Assembly: GCF_900106855.1 (NCBI RefSeq)
Contig: NZ_FNWI01000004.1
Location: 1,612,001 to 1,676,000, forward strand
Reading direction: 5' to 3'
DNA from: Varibaculum massiliense
GTDB lineage: Bacteria; Actinomycetota; Actinomycetes; Actinomycetales; Actinomycetaceae
Length of the DNA: 64,000 nt
Both the position numbers and the translations under genes were made by a program. The notes beneath the pieces were generated by a model. That model saw only the letters and a list, made by a program, of their open reading frames with translations. It was not told where the DNA came from and made no database searches. Positions 35,893-44,921 of the stretch are shown in pieces; position 1 is the stretch's first letter, and the number at the start of each line of letters is the position of its first letter.

Positions 35893-36420
35893 ATGAGCGG
35901 TGAAGCCTGGACGAGGGTCGTTAAACTTAGTTCAGATTTAAGAATTGATGGTTTTTTCAGTGGTGAACCATCAATAGATATGTGGTTTCAGCGTGACGGG
36001 CTAGATGAGCAAGAGCAAGGTGGCTGTACCGTCTATGTTGCGGTTGATGATGCTTACACAATCATCGGATTCTTCTCCTTATCGATGCACAAGCTACAAA
36101 AGAACATAGTCCCTGGCTCTGTCAAGAACGATTTAACGATATCGGGAAATATTCCCTGCGTACTCCTGGGGCGCTTAGGCATAGACCAACATTTCCGAGG
36201 GAAAACTTTTAGACAATCTGGGGGCAAATCTCAAGGCCCTTTGTTGATCAAGCAAGCGATTAAGCAGGCTCAAGGTGTTGCGGAAATGGTCGGCTGCAGG
36301 CTTATGTTTGTCCAGGCGTTAAATGATGAGCTTATCGATTTTTATTCGCGGCAAGGATTCGTTTCGTTGCCCAGTAATCCTAGAAACATGGTGCTCGATT
36401 TGAGGAAATATCCCAGCTAG
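35893..36420 (+). CDS. GNAT-family acetyltransferase, putative toxin
   Basis: This 175-residue protein shows the layout of tRNA-targeting GNAT toxins (TacT/AtaT/KacT group): FFSGEPSIDMWF near the start, TVYVAVDDAYTIIGFFSLS, IPCVLLGRLGIDQHFRGK (acetyl-CoA region) and FYSRQGFVSLP at the end. Those toxins acetylate aminoacyl-tRNA and normally pair with ribbon-helix-helix antitoxins. Here the partner is a Panacea protein. The R/QxxGxG-type loop is altered (RGKTFRQSGG), so activity is not certain. Confidence 0.8.
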   Translation: MSGEAWTRVVKLSSDLRIDGFFSGEPSIDMWFQRDGLDEQEQGGCTVYVAVDDAYTIIGFFSLSMHKLQKNIVPGSVKNDLTISGNIPCVLLGRLGIDQHFRGKTFRQSGGKSQGPLLIKQAIKQAQGVAEMVGCRLMFVQALNDELIDFYSRQGFVSLPSNPRNMVLDLRKYPS

Positions 36421-36551
36421 TTCCCGAAGATATACCTACAGGAGACGGACACATTTTCCTTATCGCCAAACACAAATCTCTCAACCCAGATCCCTCACGC
36501 AAAAGGCTCTAACTCTTCCAAATCCTCACTGGCAACCCTGCTCCTACTGAA
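36421..36551. other. Flank between the GNAT gene and the IS3 left end
   Basis: I see no gene in this short stretch. The text resembles decayed coding sequence and ends at the IS3 inverted repeat. Confidence 0.4.
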
Positions 36552-36608
36552 TGCACTGAACTCTGAAAGTTGGATGGTTATTTGTTCGGTTTTAGGGTTA
36601 GGAGTGTT

Positions 36609-37109
36609 GTGCGTTGTGATAGTTCGTTGTCGGTGGAGCAGCGTGTGGCCGCGGTTGCTGCTTTTGAGGCGGGGTATGGTTCTCGAGCGGCGGCTAGAAG
36701 GCTTGGTTTGCCGGTTCGGTCGGTGAATTCGCTTTATGACAGGTGGGTTCTTCATGGGAAAATGGCGCTTGTGGCACGTGATAGGAAATCTGTTTACTCG
36801 TGGGAGTTCAAGCGTTCGATTGTTGCTCGTTTTCTTGCTGGTGAGAGTGCGAGGCAGTTGGCGGCAGAGTTTAATTTTTCTTCGTCTGATCTTGTGTATT
36901 CGTGGGTACGCGTGTGGCGTTTGGCTGGGGATGAGGGCTTACGTCCGAAAAAGCGTGGTAGGAAGCCGAAAACGCTGATTGCTAGCCTTGATCAGGAAGG
37001 GGGCGCCAGGGTTGTAGATGCTGCGTTGATTGAGGAGAATACGCGGTTAAAAGCACAGGTAGCGTATTTGAAAAAATTACGAGATCTGAGGGATCAGGGG
37101 CAAGGCTGA
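36609..37109 (+). CDS. IS3-family transposase OrfA
   Basis: This protein of about 166 residues has two helix-turn-helix segments (EQRVAAVAAFEAGYGSRAAARRLGL and EFKRSIVARFLAGESARQLAAEF) and a C-terminal leucine-rich coil (LIEENTRLKAQVAYLKKLRDL), typical of IS150-type OrfA. An A6 run near 37070 is a possible -1 frameshift site into orfB. The start is uncertain: GTG 36609 or an upstream TTG at 36570. Confidence 0.82.
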   Translation: MRCDSSLSVEQRVAAVAAFEAGYGSRAAARRLGLPVRSVNSLYDRWVLHGKMALVARDRKSVYSWEFKRSIVARFLAGESARQLAAEFNFSSSDLVYSWVRVWRLAGDEGLRPKKRGRKPKTLIASLDQEGGARVVDAALIEENTRLKAQVAYLKKLRDLRDQGQG

Positions 37110-37117
37110 AAACTCGT

Positions 37118-37575
37118 GTGGTTGCCACTGTCAGATCTAAATACCCGTTACCGGTACTGTTACAGGTAGCGAAGCTGGCGCGATCAACGTTCTATTATCA
37201 TCTCAAGCGTATGCAGTCTCCGGATCGGCATGCTCGGTTAAAACAGGCGATTCGGGAGATTTTCGATACGAGCCATCAGCGTTATGGTTATCGGCGGGTT
37301 AGGTTCCAGCTGTTACGTGATGGTTGGAGGGTGTCGCGAAAGCTTGTCGCTAAGCTGATGAGGCAGCTCGGTTTGCGCTCTAAAACGAGGAAACGTAGGC
37401 GCTACAACTCTTAGCGCGCTGAAAGCTCGCGTCGGGCTGATAATCATTTAGATCGTCATTTTGTGACGGAAAAACCAAACCAGCAGTGGGTTTCCGATAT
37501 TACCCAGTTTCAGATATCGGGGAAGCGGCTGTATTTGTCCCCGGTGATGGATTTGTGTGATCATTCGATTCTTGC
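37118..37575 (+). pseudogene. IS3 OrfB, 5' part (amber codon, then interrupted)
   Basis: The frame encodes the OrfB N-terminus (LARSTFYYHLKRM, HQRYGYRRVRFQL) and is stopped by TAG at 37412-37414 just after RRRYNS. The same frame then continues with the rve integrase core (QQWVSDITQF, DLCDHSILAG) until the IS256-family copy begins. It carries one nonsense codon and one insertion and cannot give a full transposase. Confidence 0.85.
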
Positions 37576-39020
37576 GGGCTTGTCAAGTTTTTTGTGTAAA
37601 CGGTTTTTATTAAATAGTGGTTGGGAATCGGTCTGGGTAGTGTAGGGCTAGTTCGCCAAGTACTTTCTGCCATCCTTGGATTGCTAGTCCTTCGATTAGT
37701 TTGCCTGGTGCTTTTCGGGGGTTGCCTTTGGGTCGGCCGGCTTGTTTGGCTCGTTGCCTGGCTCGTTTGTCTTCGATATTTGTATCGCTAGCCACATGAG
37801 TTTGACAGCGGCTGCATCGGAGGGGAAATGACCTCTGGTTTTGATGATTTTACGTAACTGGTAATTCAGTGACTCGATACTGTTGGTGGTATAGATCGCT
37901 TTACGGGTAGCCGGGCCGTAAGCAAGGAACGGGATGAACCTGTCCCAGGCTCGCTGCCAAGCCGCTAGTGTGGCCGGATATTTTTGGCCCCACTGGCTTT
38001 TCTCGAAGGCATCCAGCGCCTGAAGTGCGCTGTCTTCGTTAACCGCTGTGTAGATAGGCCTTAGAGCCGCCGCGACGGCTTTGCGGTCTTGGTAGGCCAC
38101 GAATCGCATTGAGGACCGTATTAGGTGAACCACACAGGTTTGCACGATCGCCCCTGGCCAAGTCGCCGCGATAGCCTCTAGGAAACCAGTTAGCCCGTCG
38201 CAGGCGAGGATTAACACATCTTTGACGCCACGGTTGGCCAGTTCAGCGCACACACCAGCCCAAAATTTAGCGCCCTCGGCTGCTTGCACCCAAATGCCAA
38301 GCACGTGCTTTATGCCATCAAGATCGCGCCGATAGCGATATGAGCGGCCCGGGAAGTGACCCTGTTTTGATCTTTAATTTTGACTTGGATCGCATCTAGA
38401 AACATGACCGGATAAAACGCCTCTAGCGGGCGGGTCTGCCAAGCAGCTACCTCGTCTTGGACAGCTTCGGTGATATTCGAGATCGTCTCGTGAGAAATCT
38501 GGGTGCCGAAAGTGGCCTCCAGGTGATGGGCAATTTCCCTGACCGTCATGCCACCGGCATACAAAGAGATAATCATGTCATCAAGACCCGCCAAGCGCCG
38601 CTGACCCGGCGGCAACAGACACGATTTGAAGCTGCCAGCCCGATCCCTTGGCTGATTAATCTTAACCGGGCCAACCTCGGTATGAACCGTTTTAGCCGTG
38701 GTGCCATTACGCGAATTACCGCTACCATACCCGGCCCGATCATGCTTGTCGTAACCGAGATGATCCCTCAGCTCAGCCTTCATACCGCGTTCAAGAACAG
38801 CTTTAATCAACTCCGGCAAAAACCCGCCTTCACCAGTCAACTCCACGCCACGCTCACCAGAACACGCCACCAAGCGATCAAGTAAATCATCATCAATAAA
38901 CTCACGGCGCAACGCGCCAGCAGCAGAATCCTCAGCAGGAACATCAATCATATTCATAGTCATAGTAAATCCTCATTTCATTACTGAACCGACCATTTAC
39001 ACAAACTATTTGACACCCTC
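37576..39020 (-). mobile_element. IS256-family element, copy 1 (minus)
   Basis: The element is about 1445 bases. Its ends contain TGTCAAGTTTTTTGTGTAAA and, inverted, TGTCAAATAGTTTGTGTAAA, which match at 17 of 20 positions. Sequence shared with copy 2 extends five bases beyond these. The transposase reading frames are the same as those of copy 2. No 8-9 base target duplication is visible at its flanks. Confidence 0.88.
37610..38963 (-). pseudogene. IS256-family transposase, frameshifted, copy 1
   Basis: Three pieces of a mutator-type transposase lie in different frames: an N-terminal piece (38963-38310) ending at a stop after the DAIQVKIKD strand, a middle piece (38304-37696) with LGIWVQAAEGAKFW and DGLTGFLEAI, and a C-terminal piece to 37610. 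One extra base and, further on, one missing base explain the frames. Exactly the same two lesions occur in copy 2. Confidence 0.85.
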
Positions 39021-39641
39021 TTCCCGGTTAACCATTTAACGAACTGGTCAAGCTGTGCCTTTCTGGAAATATCTGGCCGGGTATTACAAAAAGAGGCCCC
39101 GCACTCGGTACAGCGGTTAGGGCTAGCTTGGAAGGAGGGTTTATTACTTCTCGCGGCTACCGGCTAGCGAAGAGCAGGCCAGCAAGCGCCAGAAGCATTC
39201 GTGATCGGACACTTGCTATAGAGTTGGCAACTATTCACGCACACAATTTTGGCGTTTATGGTATTCGCAAGATGTGGCACGCAGCCAGACGCGCGGGCTG
39301 GGATAATGGTCGTGACCAGGTCGCTCGACTCATGAAAATCGCTGGGATTGCCGGTGTTCGCCGGGGTCGTACGCCGGTCACGACCAGGGGGTCACAGGCT
39401 GTGGATCTGCGCCCGGATTTGGTGAATCGGCAGTTCACGGCCAGTAGGCCCAACGAAGTGTGGGTTGGTGATATCACGTATGTTCGAACCCTATCCGGGT
39501 TCGTGTATACAGCGTTCGTCACTGACGTGTTCTCCAGGAAGATTGTGGGCTGGGCGAGGCGATCCTCAATGAAAACCGAGGCTCTACCGCTGGAGGCGCT
39601 CGAGCAAGCCATCCAGGGAGCGAAAGAAAATCTCGTGAATC
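39021..39641 (+). pseudogene. Fragment of a second IS3-family OrfB, truncated at both ends
   Basis: A frame from 39128 encodes PASARSIRDRTLA, NFGVYGIRKMWHAARR, VARLMKIAGIAGVRRGR and the integrase core VWVGDITYVRT...FVTDVFSRKIVGW. This is a subgroup different from the outer IS3 element. The beginning and the catalytic C-terminus are missing, cut off by the two IS256-family copies. Confidence 0.82.
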
Positions 39642-41086
39642 GAGGGTGTCAAATAGTTTGTGTAAATGGTCGGTTCAGTAATGAAATGAGGATTTACTAT
39701 GACTATGAATATGATTGATGTTCCTGCTGAGGATTCTGCTGCTGGCGCGTTGCGCCGTGAGTTTATTGATGATGATTTACTTGATCGCTTGGTGGCGTGT
39801 TCTGGTGAGCGTGGCGTGGAGTTGACTGGTGAAGGCGGGTTTTTGCCGGAGTTGATTAAAGCTGTTCTTGAACGCGGTATGAAGGCTGAGCTGAGGGATC
39901 ATCTCGGTTACGACAAGCATGATCGGGCCGGGTATGGTAGCGGTAATTCGCGTAATGGCACCACGGCTAAAACGGTTCATACCGAGGTTGGCCCGGTTAA
40001 GATTAATCAGCCAAGGGATCGGGCTGGCAGCTTCAAATCGTGTCTGTTGCCGCCGGGTCAGCGGCGCTTGGCGGGTCTTGATGACATGATTATCTCTTTG
40101 TATGCCGGTGGCATGACGGTCAGGGAAATTGCCCATCACCTGGAGGCCACTTTCGGCACCCAGATTTCTCACGAGACGATCTCGAATATCACCGAAGCTG
40201 TCCAAGACGAGGTAGCTGCTTGGCAGACCCGCCCGCTAGAGGCGTTTTATCCGGTCATGTTTCTAGATGCGATCCAAGTCAAAATTAAAGATCAAAACAG
40301 GGTCACTTCCCGGGCCGCTCATATCGCTATCGGCGCGATCTTGATGGCATAAAGCACGTGCTTGGCATTTGGGTGCAAGCAGCCGAGGGCGCTAAATTTT
40401 GGGCTGGTGTGTGCGCTGAACTGGCCAACCGTGGCGTCAAAGATGTGTTAATCCTCGCCTGCGACGGGCTAACTGGTTTCCTAGAGGCTATCGCGGCGAC
40501 TTGGCCAGGGGCGATCGTGCAAACCTGTGTGGTTCACCTAATACGGTCCTCAATGCGATTCGTGGCCTACCAAGACCGCAAAGCCGTCGCGGCGGCTCTA
40601 AGGCCTATCTACACAGCGGTTAACGAAGACAGCGCACTTCAGGCGCTGGATGCCTTCGAGAAAAGCCAGTGGGGCCAAAAATATCCGGCCACACTAGCGG
40701 CTTGGCAGCGAGCCTGGGACAGGTTCATCCCGTTCCTTGCTTACGGCCCGGCTACCCGTAAAGCGATCTATACCACCAACAGTATCGAGTCACTGAATTA
40801 CCAGTTACGTAAAATCATCAAAACCAGAGGTCATTTCCCCTCCGATGCAGCCGCTGTCAAACTCATGTGGCTAGCGATACAAATATCGAAGACAAACGAG
40901 CCAGGCAACGAGCCAAACAAGCCGGCCGACCCAAAGGCAACCCCCGAAAAGCACCAGGCAAACTAATCGAAGGACTAGCAATCCAAGGATGGCAGAAAGT
41001 ACTTGGCGAACTAGCCCTACACTACCCAGACCGATTCCCAACCACTATTTAATAAAAACCGTTTACACAAAAAACTTGACAAGCCC
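39642..41086 (+). mobile_element. IS256-family element, copy 2 (plus)
   Basis: This copy is inverted relative to copy 1, has the same length and ends, and encodes identical protein fragments. Together the two copies enclose about 620 bases and form a composite-transposon-like structure and a large inverted repeat. Confidence 0.88.
39699..41052 (+). pseudogene. IS256-family transposase, frameshifted, copy 2
   Basis: The N-terminal piece (39699-40352) starts MTMNMIDVPAEDSAAGALR and stops at TAA 40350-40352. Read one base earlier, the frame continues as RDLDGIKHVLGIWVQ, so one extra base lies just before the stop. The middle piece ends near 40880, where a single missing base moves the frame to NIEDKRARQRAKQAG. 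The DDE-type catalytic region is therefore split. Confidence 0.85.
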
Positions 41087-41399
41087 CGAAGGAGTTATTA
41101 TTCATACTGATCAGGGCTACCATTATCACCACCAGTCATGGATCAGTCAGCTAGTTGAGCATCAATGCGTTCAATCTATGAGCCGTAAGGGCAATTGCTA
41201 CGATAACTCCGTGATGGAGAACTTCTTTTCTCATCTGAAAGAAGAAATGTTCAACAATGATTCCTTTACTTCCATAAACGAGCTACGCATAGCGGTTAAT
41301 CAGTACATACATTGGTACAATACCGAGCGTATGCAACAACGACTAGGGGGAATGACCCCAAACGAATACCGCCAACACGCGCTAACCAACACAGGATAG
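41087..41399 (+). pseudogene. IS3 OrfB, 3' part
   Basis: The frame resumes with EGVIIHTDQGYHYHH and SMSRKGNCYDNSVMENFFSHLKEE, holding the last catalytic residues of the IS3 DDE domain, and ends WYNTERMQQRLGGMTPNEYR. About 25 residues expected between DHSILAG (37575) and this point are missing, so the insertion came with a deletion. Confidence 0.85.
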
Positions 41400-41440
41400 A
41401 ATCACACTGTCCAAGAATTGGGGTTCAGTGCAACCCGGTG

Positions 41441-42289
41441 CTACGGAGTGGCTGTCACATTGTTGGTGGAGGACCATCGTTCGTATCGGATTAATGCTTT
41501 GGTCATTTCAACAATCAACGCCGTTTCCTCGCCGCTGATTTGAGGAGGCTCTAGCTGGCCGTGGCTAGCAAGGGGTTCTGTGTTTCTGCGCTTGTAGATT
41601 TCGAGCATCCAATCAACAACTTCTGCTGGGAGTCCTGTCTTGTTCTTGTAGCCCTCGAAGTAGGATCCGAAGGTCTCGTTCGCGACGGATGGTGTTCCCA
41701 TTGTTTCTTTGGAAATAACCTCAATAGCCTGTGCGCTGTTACCCAAAGCATCCGCATAGTCACCGCGCTTCAGTGCTGCATCCATTCGGCTCACTAGAGT
41801 TCGTAAGTTCGGGTTCGCTTCCGGATCTAGCGCCACGTTTCCGGCCAATGGCGCGATCGATACCGATATCCGACCCGATTGCTCCTTTCTGAGCTTGGCG
41901 CTCGAGTCTGCTTCGACTAGTAGGTCGTTCGCAACATCGAGCTCCAACAAATGTTCCTCGACCACATCAGCAAGAAACTCGATGAATTGCGCTGCATCTA
42001 GGCGTCTTATACAGACCTCGAACTCGCTCTCGTGCCATGCGATCTCAGCAGCTGAGTAATGGCCCCAGTAGTCAGACTCCAAGACGTAGATCGGCCTCTC
42101 GACCAGATTGTTTGCCTTGTTGATGACCCGGTTCAGAAAGCGAATGTGAGAATGGGTCTCTGGTTCATCAATTGGCAGTTGGTTAACGCTCCTGCCGAGA
42201 AGTCTTGTCAGTTTCACTCTCGCTGACGTTGGAATCAGTTCATATTCGAGTGTTTCAACATCGTCAGTGGTGAGAAAAATTGGCATCAT
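41441..42289 (-). CDS. Abi_C-like (HEPN-type) protein, putative abortive-infection factor
   Basis: This is a 282-residue protein. The N-terminal half has no recognised motif. The C-terminal half (from LRTLVSRMDAALKRGDY) has NSAQAIEVISKETMG and RRNTEPLASHGQ, with a closing helix. It resembles the abortive-infection C-terminal domain, whose HEPN-like RN...H residues can form an RNase site; here the spacing is RN-x6-H. A strong AGGAGG at 42297-42302 precedes the ATG at 42289. It stands alone on the minus strand, between the IS elements and phage remnants. Confidence 0.6.
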   Translation of the reverse strand: MMPIFLTTDDVETLEYELIPTSARVKLTRLLGRSVNQLPIDEPETHSHIRFLNRVINKANNLVERPIYVLESDYWGHYSAAEIAWHESEFEVCIRRLDAAQFIEFLADVVEEHLLELDVANDLLVEADSSAKLRKEQSGRISVSIAPLAGNVALDPEANPNLRTLVSRMDAALKRGDYADALGNSAQAIEVISKETMGTPSVANETFGSYFEGYKNKTGLPAEVVDWMLEIYKRRNTEPLASHGQLEPPQISGEETALIVEMTKALIRYERWSSTNNVTATP

Positions 42290-42326
42290 GCGAGCACCTC
42301 CTGAGAAAGTAAGATGAGTCCATTCT

Positions 42327-42818
42327 ATGGCTAAGGACGGGACAGACCGCGGAGGTCGCCGGGTGCGTGCGGGTGTGAAGCCCGATCCGTTGTACGAGAA
42401 GTTCTCTGCCGGTCGCCCAGCGACCAGGCTTGAGGATCCGCTTGCGACGTCGTTTGATTTTGAGGGTTCGGATATTCCTGATGGGGCGGTGTTGTATCGG
42501 GAGACGTGGGAGTGGCTCGACGAGCGTGGCTGTTCCCAGTTCGTGTCGAAGCGGCTGATTGAGTAGTATGCGCAGGCGTTCGCGCGTTATGTGCAGTGTG
42601 AGGAAGCGATTTCGAAGTTCGGTTTGTTGGGTAAGCATCCAACGACCGGGGCTGCGATCGCATCTCCGGTCGTGGCGATGTCTCAGAGCTTCGGTAAGCA
42701 GGCGAATGTGTACTGGTACGAGATCTACGAGATCGTTCGCGCCACCTGCACGACCGACTACTCGGGCGCAGCGCCCGGTGATGAAGTGATGGAGCGTCTG
42801 CTGCAGGGTCGCTCCTAA
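42327..42818 (+). pseudogene. Phage terminase small subunit (P27-like), amber-interrupted
   Basis: The frame begins MAKDGTDRGGRRVRAG and reads on through ETWEWLDERGCSQFV to RLIE, where TAG (42564-42566) stops it. The same frame continues YAQAFARYVQCEEAISKFGLLGKHPTTGAAIASPVVAMSQ to 42818. This is a P27-family terminase small subunit with CAG changed to TAG. It is a relic of a prophage, and no large terminase subunit follows. Confidence 0.8.
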
Positions 42819-42837
42819 CCCGTTCTTGTTCCTTTTG

Positions 42838-42867
42838 GCACCTACCCGTATCGGGTGGGTGCTTTTT
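42838..42867 (+). terminator. Terminator after the terminase relic
   Basis: GCACCTACCCG (42838-42848) pairs with CGGGTGGGTGC (42852-42862) with one T-G pair, followed by TTTTT. Confidence 0.8.
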
Positions 42868-42879
42868 CATGCCTAGAAA

Positions 42880-43266
42880 GTGAGGGTGAATACCCAACGA
42901 TTTGCCCTTGATGAAGATCGATTCATCGATGCTTTGACCAGAAACGTCATGCCTTATGAACCTAGCGCGAACATTCCTAACGACATTCACGAATACTTAG
43001 TTAGCAGGCGGGGTATCATCAGAGATAAGCCTGCGTATGACCCGTCATGGTTTAATACTGTGACGGAAACCTTAGACTGTTCTGAACAAGTACTTAGGTC
43101 TTTGGTTGATGGGTCATGTGCATACGCTGGTGTGGTTCCTCAAGCTGCCATTATAGAAGTAATTGACGACGAAGATTCGCGCTACGGGGTTGATTGGCGA
43201 CAAAGAGATCGTTATCAAAAGATCGCCAGTAAGGTTGCGAAAGAATACGGGTGGCGAGAACCGTGA
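42880..43266 (+). CDS. Hypothetical protein, 128 residues
   Basis: I do not recognise this protein. It is soluble and moderately acidic, with a possible helix-turn-helix-like stretch TETLDCSEQVLRSLVDGS and a polar tail (RDRYQKIASKVAKEYGW). The start is GTG 42880 or GTG 42886. It lies between the terminase relic and the DarT pair and is not obviously linked to either. Confidence 0.6.
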   Translation: MRVNTQRFALDEDRFIDALTRNVMPYEPSANIPNDIHEYLVSRRGIIRDKPAYDPSWFNTVTETLDCSEQVLRSLVDGSCAYAGVVPQAAIIEVIDDEDSRYGVDWRQRDRYQKIASKVAKEYGWREP

Positions 43267-43364
43267 TGATGCTATTTAATTGCATACCCTGCGGCTATTA
43301 CGGTGCCATGATGTTGGGAAACTAACCCTTGTTAAAATATTCTTTTCAGGAAGGTGACACTGAG

Positions 43365-44069
43365 ATGAGAGAAGTAGTTGAGTATCTCGAAAATAGGGGA
43401 GTCGAGCACCTCGTTCATTTTACTCCTATTACAAACTTAGGGGGTATCAAAAAACGCGGTATTCTCCCTCGGAATGAGATTGAAGGCTTCCCAGATGTCG
43501 TATTTGAGGCACTGGATGAAGTACGGCTCGATGAGCGCACAGACATGTCATGTTTCTCGATCTCGTTCCCGAACTTCTTGATGATGTACCGCTACAGAAC
43601 TAAGCTTTGGAGTCGGGAAGAGGATGTTGCACTTCTATTTATCCCGATTTCCGTGTTATCTGACCTCGAGTATGACCAAGTAGCGTTTTGTCCGTCTAAT
43701 GCTGCCTCAAGAGAGTGCAGACGTACTGATCCACAAGACTTGCGCGGTCTCGCAGCAGTCGAAAAGTTGTTCGTTGAAGAGATGACCACAAGATTTGGGG
43801 TTGTATTCTCTCGACAGAGCGAAGACTTACCAGATTTTCTAACTACGAACCCACAAGCAGAAATCCAGATTGCTGCCACGATTCCATGGGAAAAAGTGTC
43901 CTTCGTAGTTGTTAATGATTACGAAACAAAGCGATCTTTGTTGCAATCCGGAATACACAGGAATGTCTACGCCAAGTGGGCAGTCAACAATGATTCATCT
44001 TTAAATGTATTTAAGTACCCCAGTTATTGGCAAGCATGGGTGGACGCTGCGGGGGATTTACATGGCTAA
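43365..44069 (+). CDS. darT: DarT-like ADP-ribosyltransferase toxin
   Basis: This 234-residue protein carries the DarT/DUF4433 pattern: HLVHFTPITNLGGIKKRGILPRNE, MSCFSISFPNFLMMYRYR, LLFIPISVL, AFCPSNAAS and NPQAEIQIAATIPWEKV, in which the glutamate of QAE is the expected catalytic residue. DarT enzymes ADP-ribosylate DNA bases using NAD. The next gene is a NADAR-type protein, which marks this as a DarT1-like toxin-antitoxin pair. The ATG at 43365 is supported by AGGAAGG upstream. The stop overlaps the next start by 8 bases. Confidence 0.85.
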   Translation: MREVVEYLENRGVEHLVHFTPITNLGGIKKRGILPRNEIEGFPDVVFEALDEVRLDERTDMSCFSISFPNFLMMYRYRTKLWSREEDVALLFIPISVLSDLEYDQVAFCPSNAASRECRRTDPQDLRGLAAVEKLFVEEMTTRFGVVFSRQSEDLPDFLTTNPQAEIQIAATIPWEKVSFVVVNDYETKRSLLQSGIHRNVYAKWAVNNDSSLNVFKYPSYWQAWVDAAGDLHG

Positions 44070-44772
44070 GAGACCAGTCTTTCTTGTTTTGGACCGCCTG
44101 CCGTACGTTGATGAGCGGGAGACTGAATTTACGTTCCACCCCGGTTTTTCGATACAACAAAAGCAGCGTTCGATTGTTAGCCTGCATGATTCTTTTCATC
44201 TGTTGGAACCAGATCATGCGGTTTTGGAAGTCTCATCTAAAAGTCCTGACAGCCTGGGTGTTGAATTGAGCGCATTTAATCTAATGATCCATCATCCAGG
44301 CTACGGCGACTATTCAGTTGAATCGGCATTTCAAGCTTCGAAGGTATTTTTACGAGGTGGGCCTTTTGCCGACTTATTTGAGGTCTCAAGCCGTGAGTCA
44401 AAAAGCGATCCCCGCTTGAAGGATAGCGGTCAATTGATCGGCTTTCGTTTTTTCTCGCGGGATTTCCCGTTAGAGCCAAAAACTTACTTTTACGACTGGT
44501 TATACGCATCTGCTCTGATTCGTAAACCTGATTTGCTTTCAGCAGCCGTCAAGTATGATGCCTTTACTGACATCGAGTTTAATCCGAACAAATCAATTAA
44601 CTGCCAGGCACGATCGGTTGCTAAGGCTGTTGGCCTGTGGAGGCAGAATCTGCTGGCTCAAGCCCTATCTTCCCCGGAGATTTTTCTGGAAATAGGCTAC
44701 GGGCAGAAAGACTCGGACAACGGTGTTCCAAGGAAGCCCGAAGGAGTGCAGGTTCAAGATTTTCTTTTCTGA
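44062..44772 (+). CDS. DarT1-associated NADAR antitoxin
   Basis: This 236-residue protein shows LEVSSKSPDSLGVELSAFNL, SVESAFQASKVFLRGGPFADL, FYDWLYASAL, and FTDIEFNPNKSINCQARS. These are hallmarks of the NADAR-type antitoxins paired with DarT1. NADAR proteins are ADP-ribosyl glycohydrolases that remove ADP-ribose from guanine bases. The ATGGCTAA overlap with darT suggests tightly coupled synthesis. Confidence 0.85.
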   Translation: MAKRPVFLVLDRLPYVDERETEFTFHPGFSIQQKQRSIVSLHDSFHLLEPDHAVLEVSSKSPDSLGVELSAFNLMIHHPGYGDYSVESAFQASKVFLRGGPFADLFEVSSRESKSDPRLKDSGQLIGFRFFSRDFPLEPKTYFYDWLYASALIRKPDLLSAAVKYDAFTDIEFNPNKSINCQARSVAKAVGLWRQNLLAQALSSPEIFLEIGYGQKDSDNGVPRKPEGVQVQDFLF

Positions 44773-44843
44773 CCTGAGCTGAACCCAATAAATGTCGTTC
44801 AACTAATCTCATAGAACACGATAGCTCTATAGTCGGTTGGGAT

Positions 44844-44878
44844 GTTTTGCACCCACCTGTTTGGTTTTGCACCCACCT
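44844..44878 (+). repeat. Tandem 15-bp direct repeat
   Basis: GTTTTGCACCCACCT occurs at 44844-44858 and 44864-44878, a 20-base period, about 70 bases after the NADAR gene. Confidence 0.7.
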
Positions 44879-44921
44879 ACACTTCCGTATCCCTTTCAAC
44901 GTGAAGGCTACGATGAGGAGT

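Larger units (their letters stand above)
36552..41432 (+). mobile_element. IS3-family element (IS150-like), interrupted
   Basis: Terminal repeats begin TGCACTGAAC (36552) and end GTTCAGTGCA (41432). The element contains orfA and orfB in the IS3 arrangement but is split by about 3.5 kb of inserted DNA (37576-41086), consisting of two inverted IS256-family copies around a fragment of another IS3 element. I find no clear 3-base target duplication at the ends. Confidence 0.85.

Noticed and set aside
38457-38885. 142-residue ORF antisense to the IS256-family transposase (also at 39777-40205)
   Set aside because: It is a shadow of the transposase coding strand and is repeated only because the element is repeated.
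37576-41086. Functional composite transposon made of the two IS256-family copies
   Set aside because: Both transposases are frameshifted, the 620-base interior is only an IS3 fragment, and no target duplication surrounds the whole.
42327-42566. Separate 79-residue gene ending at the amber codon
   Set aside because: The homology to P27-type terminase small subunits continues in the same frame after TAG, so it is one broken gene.
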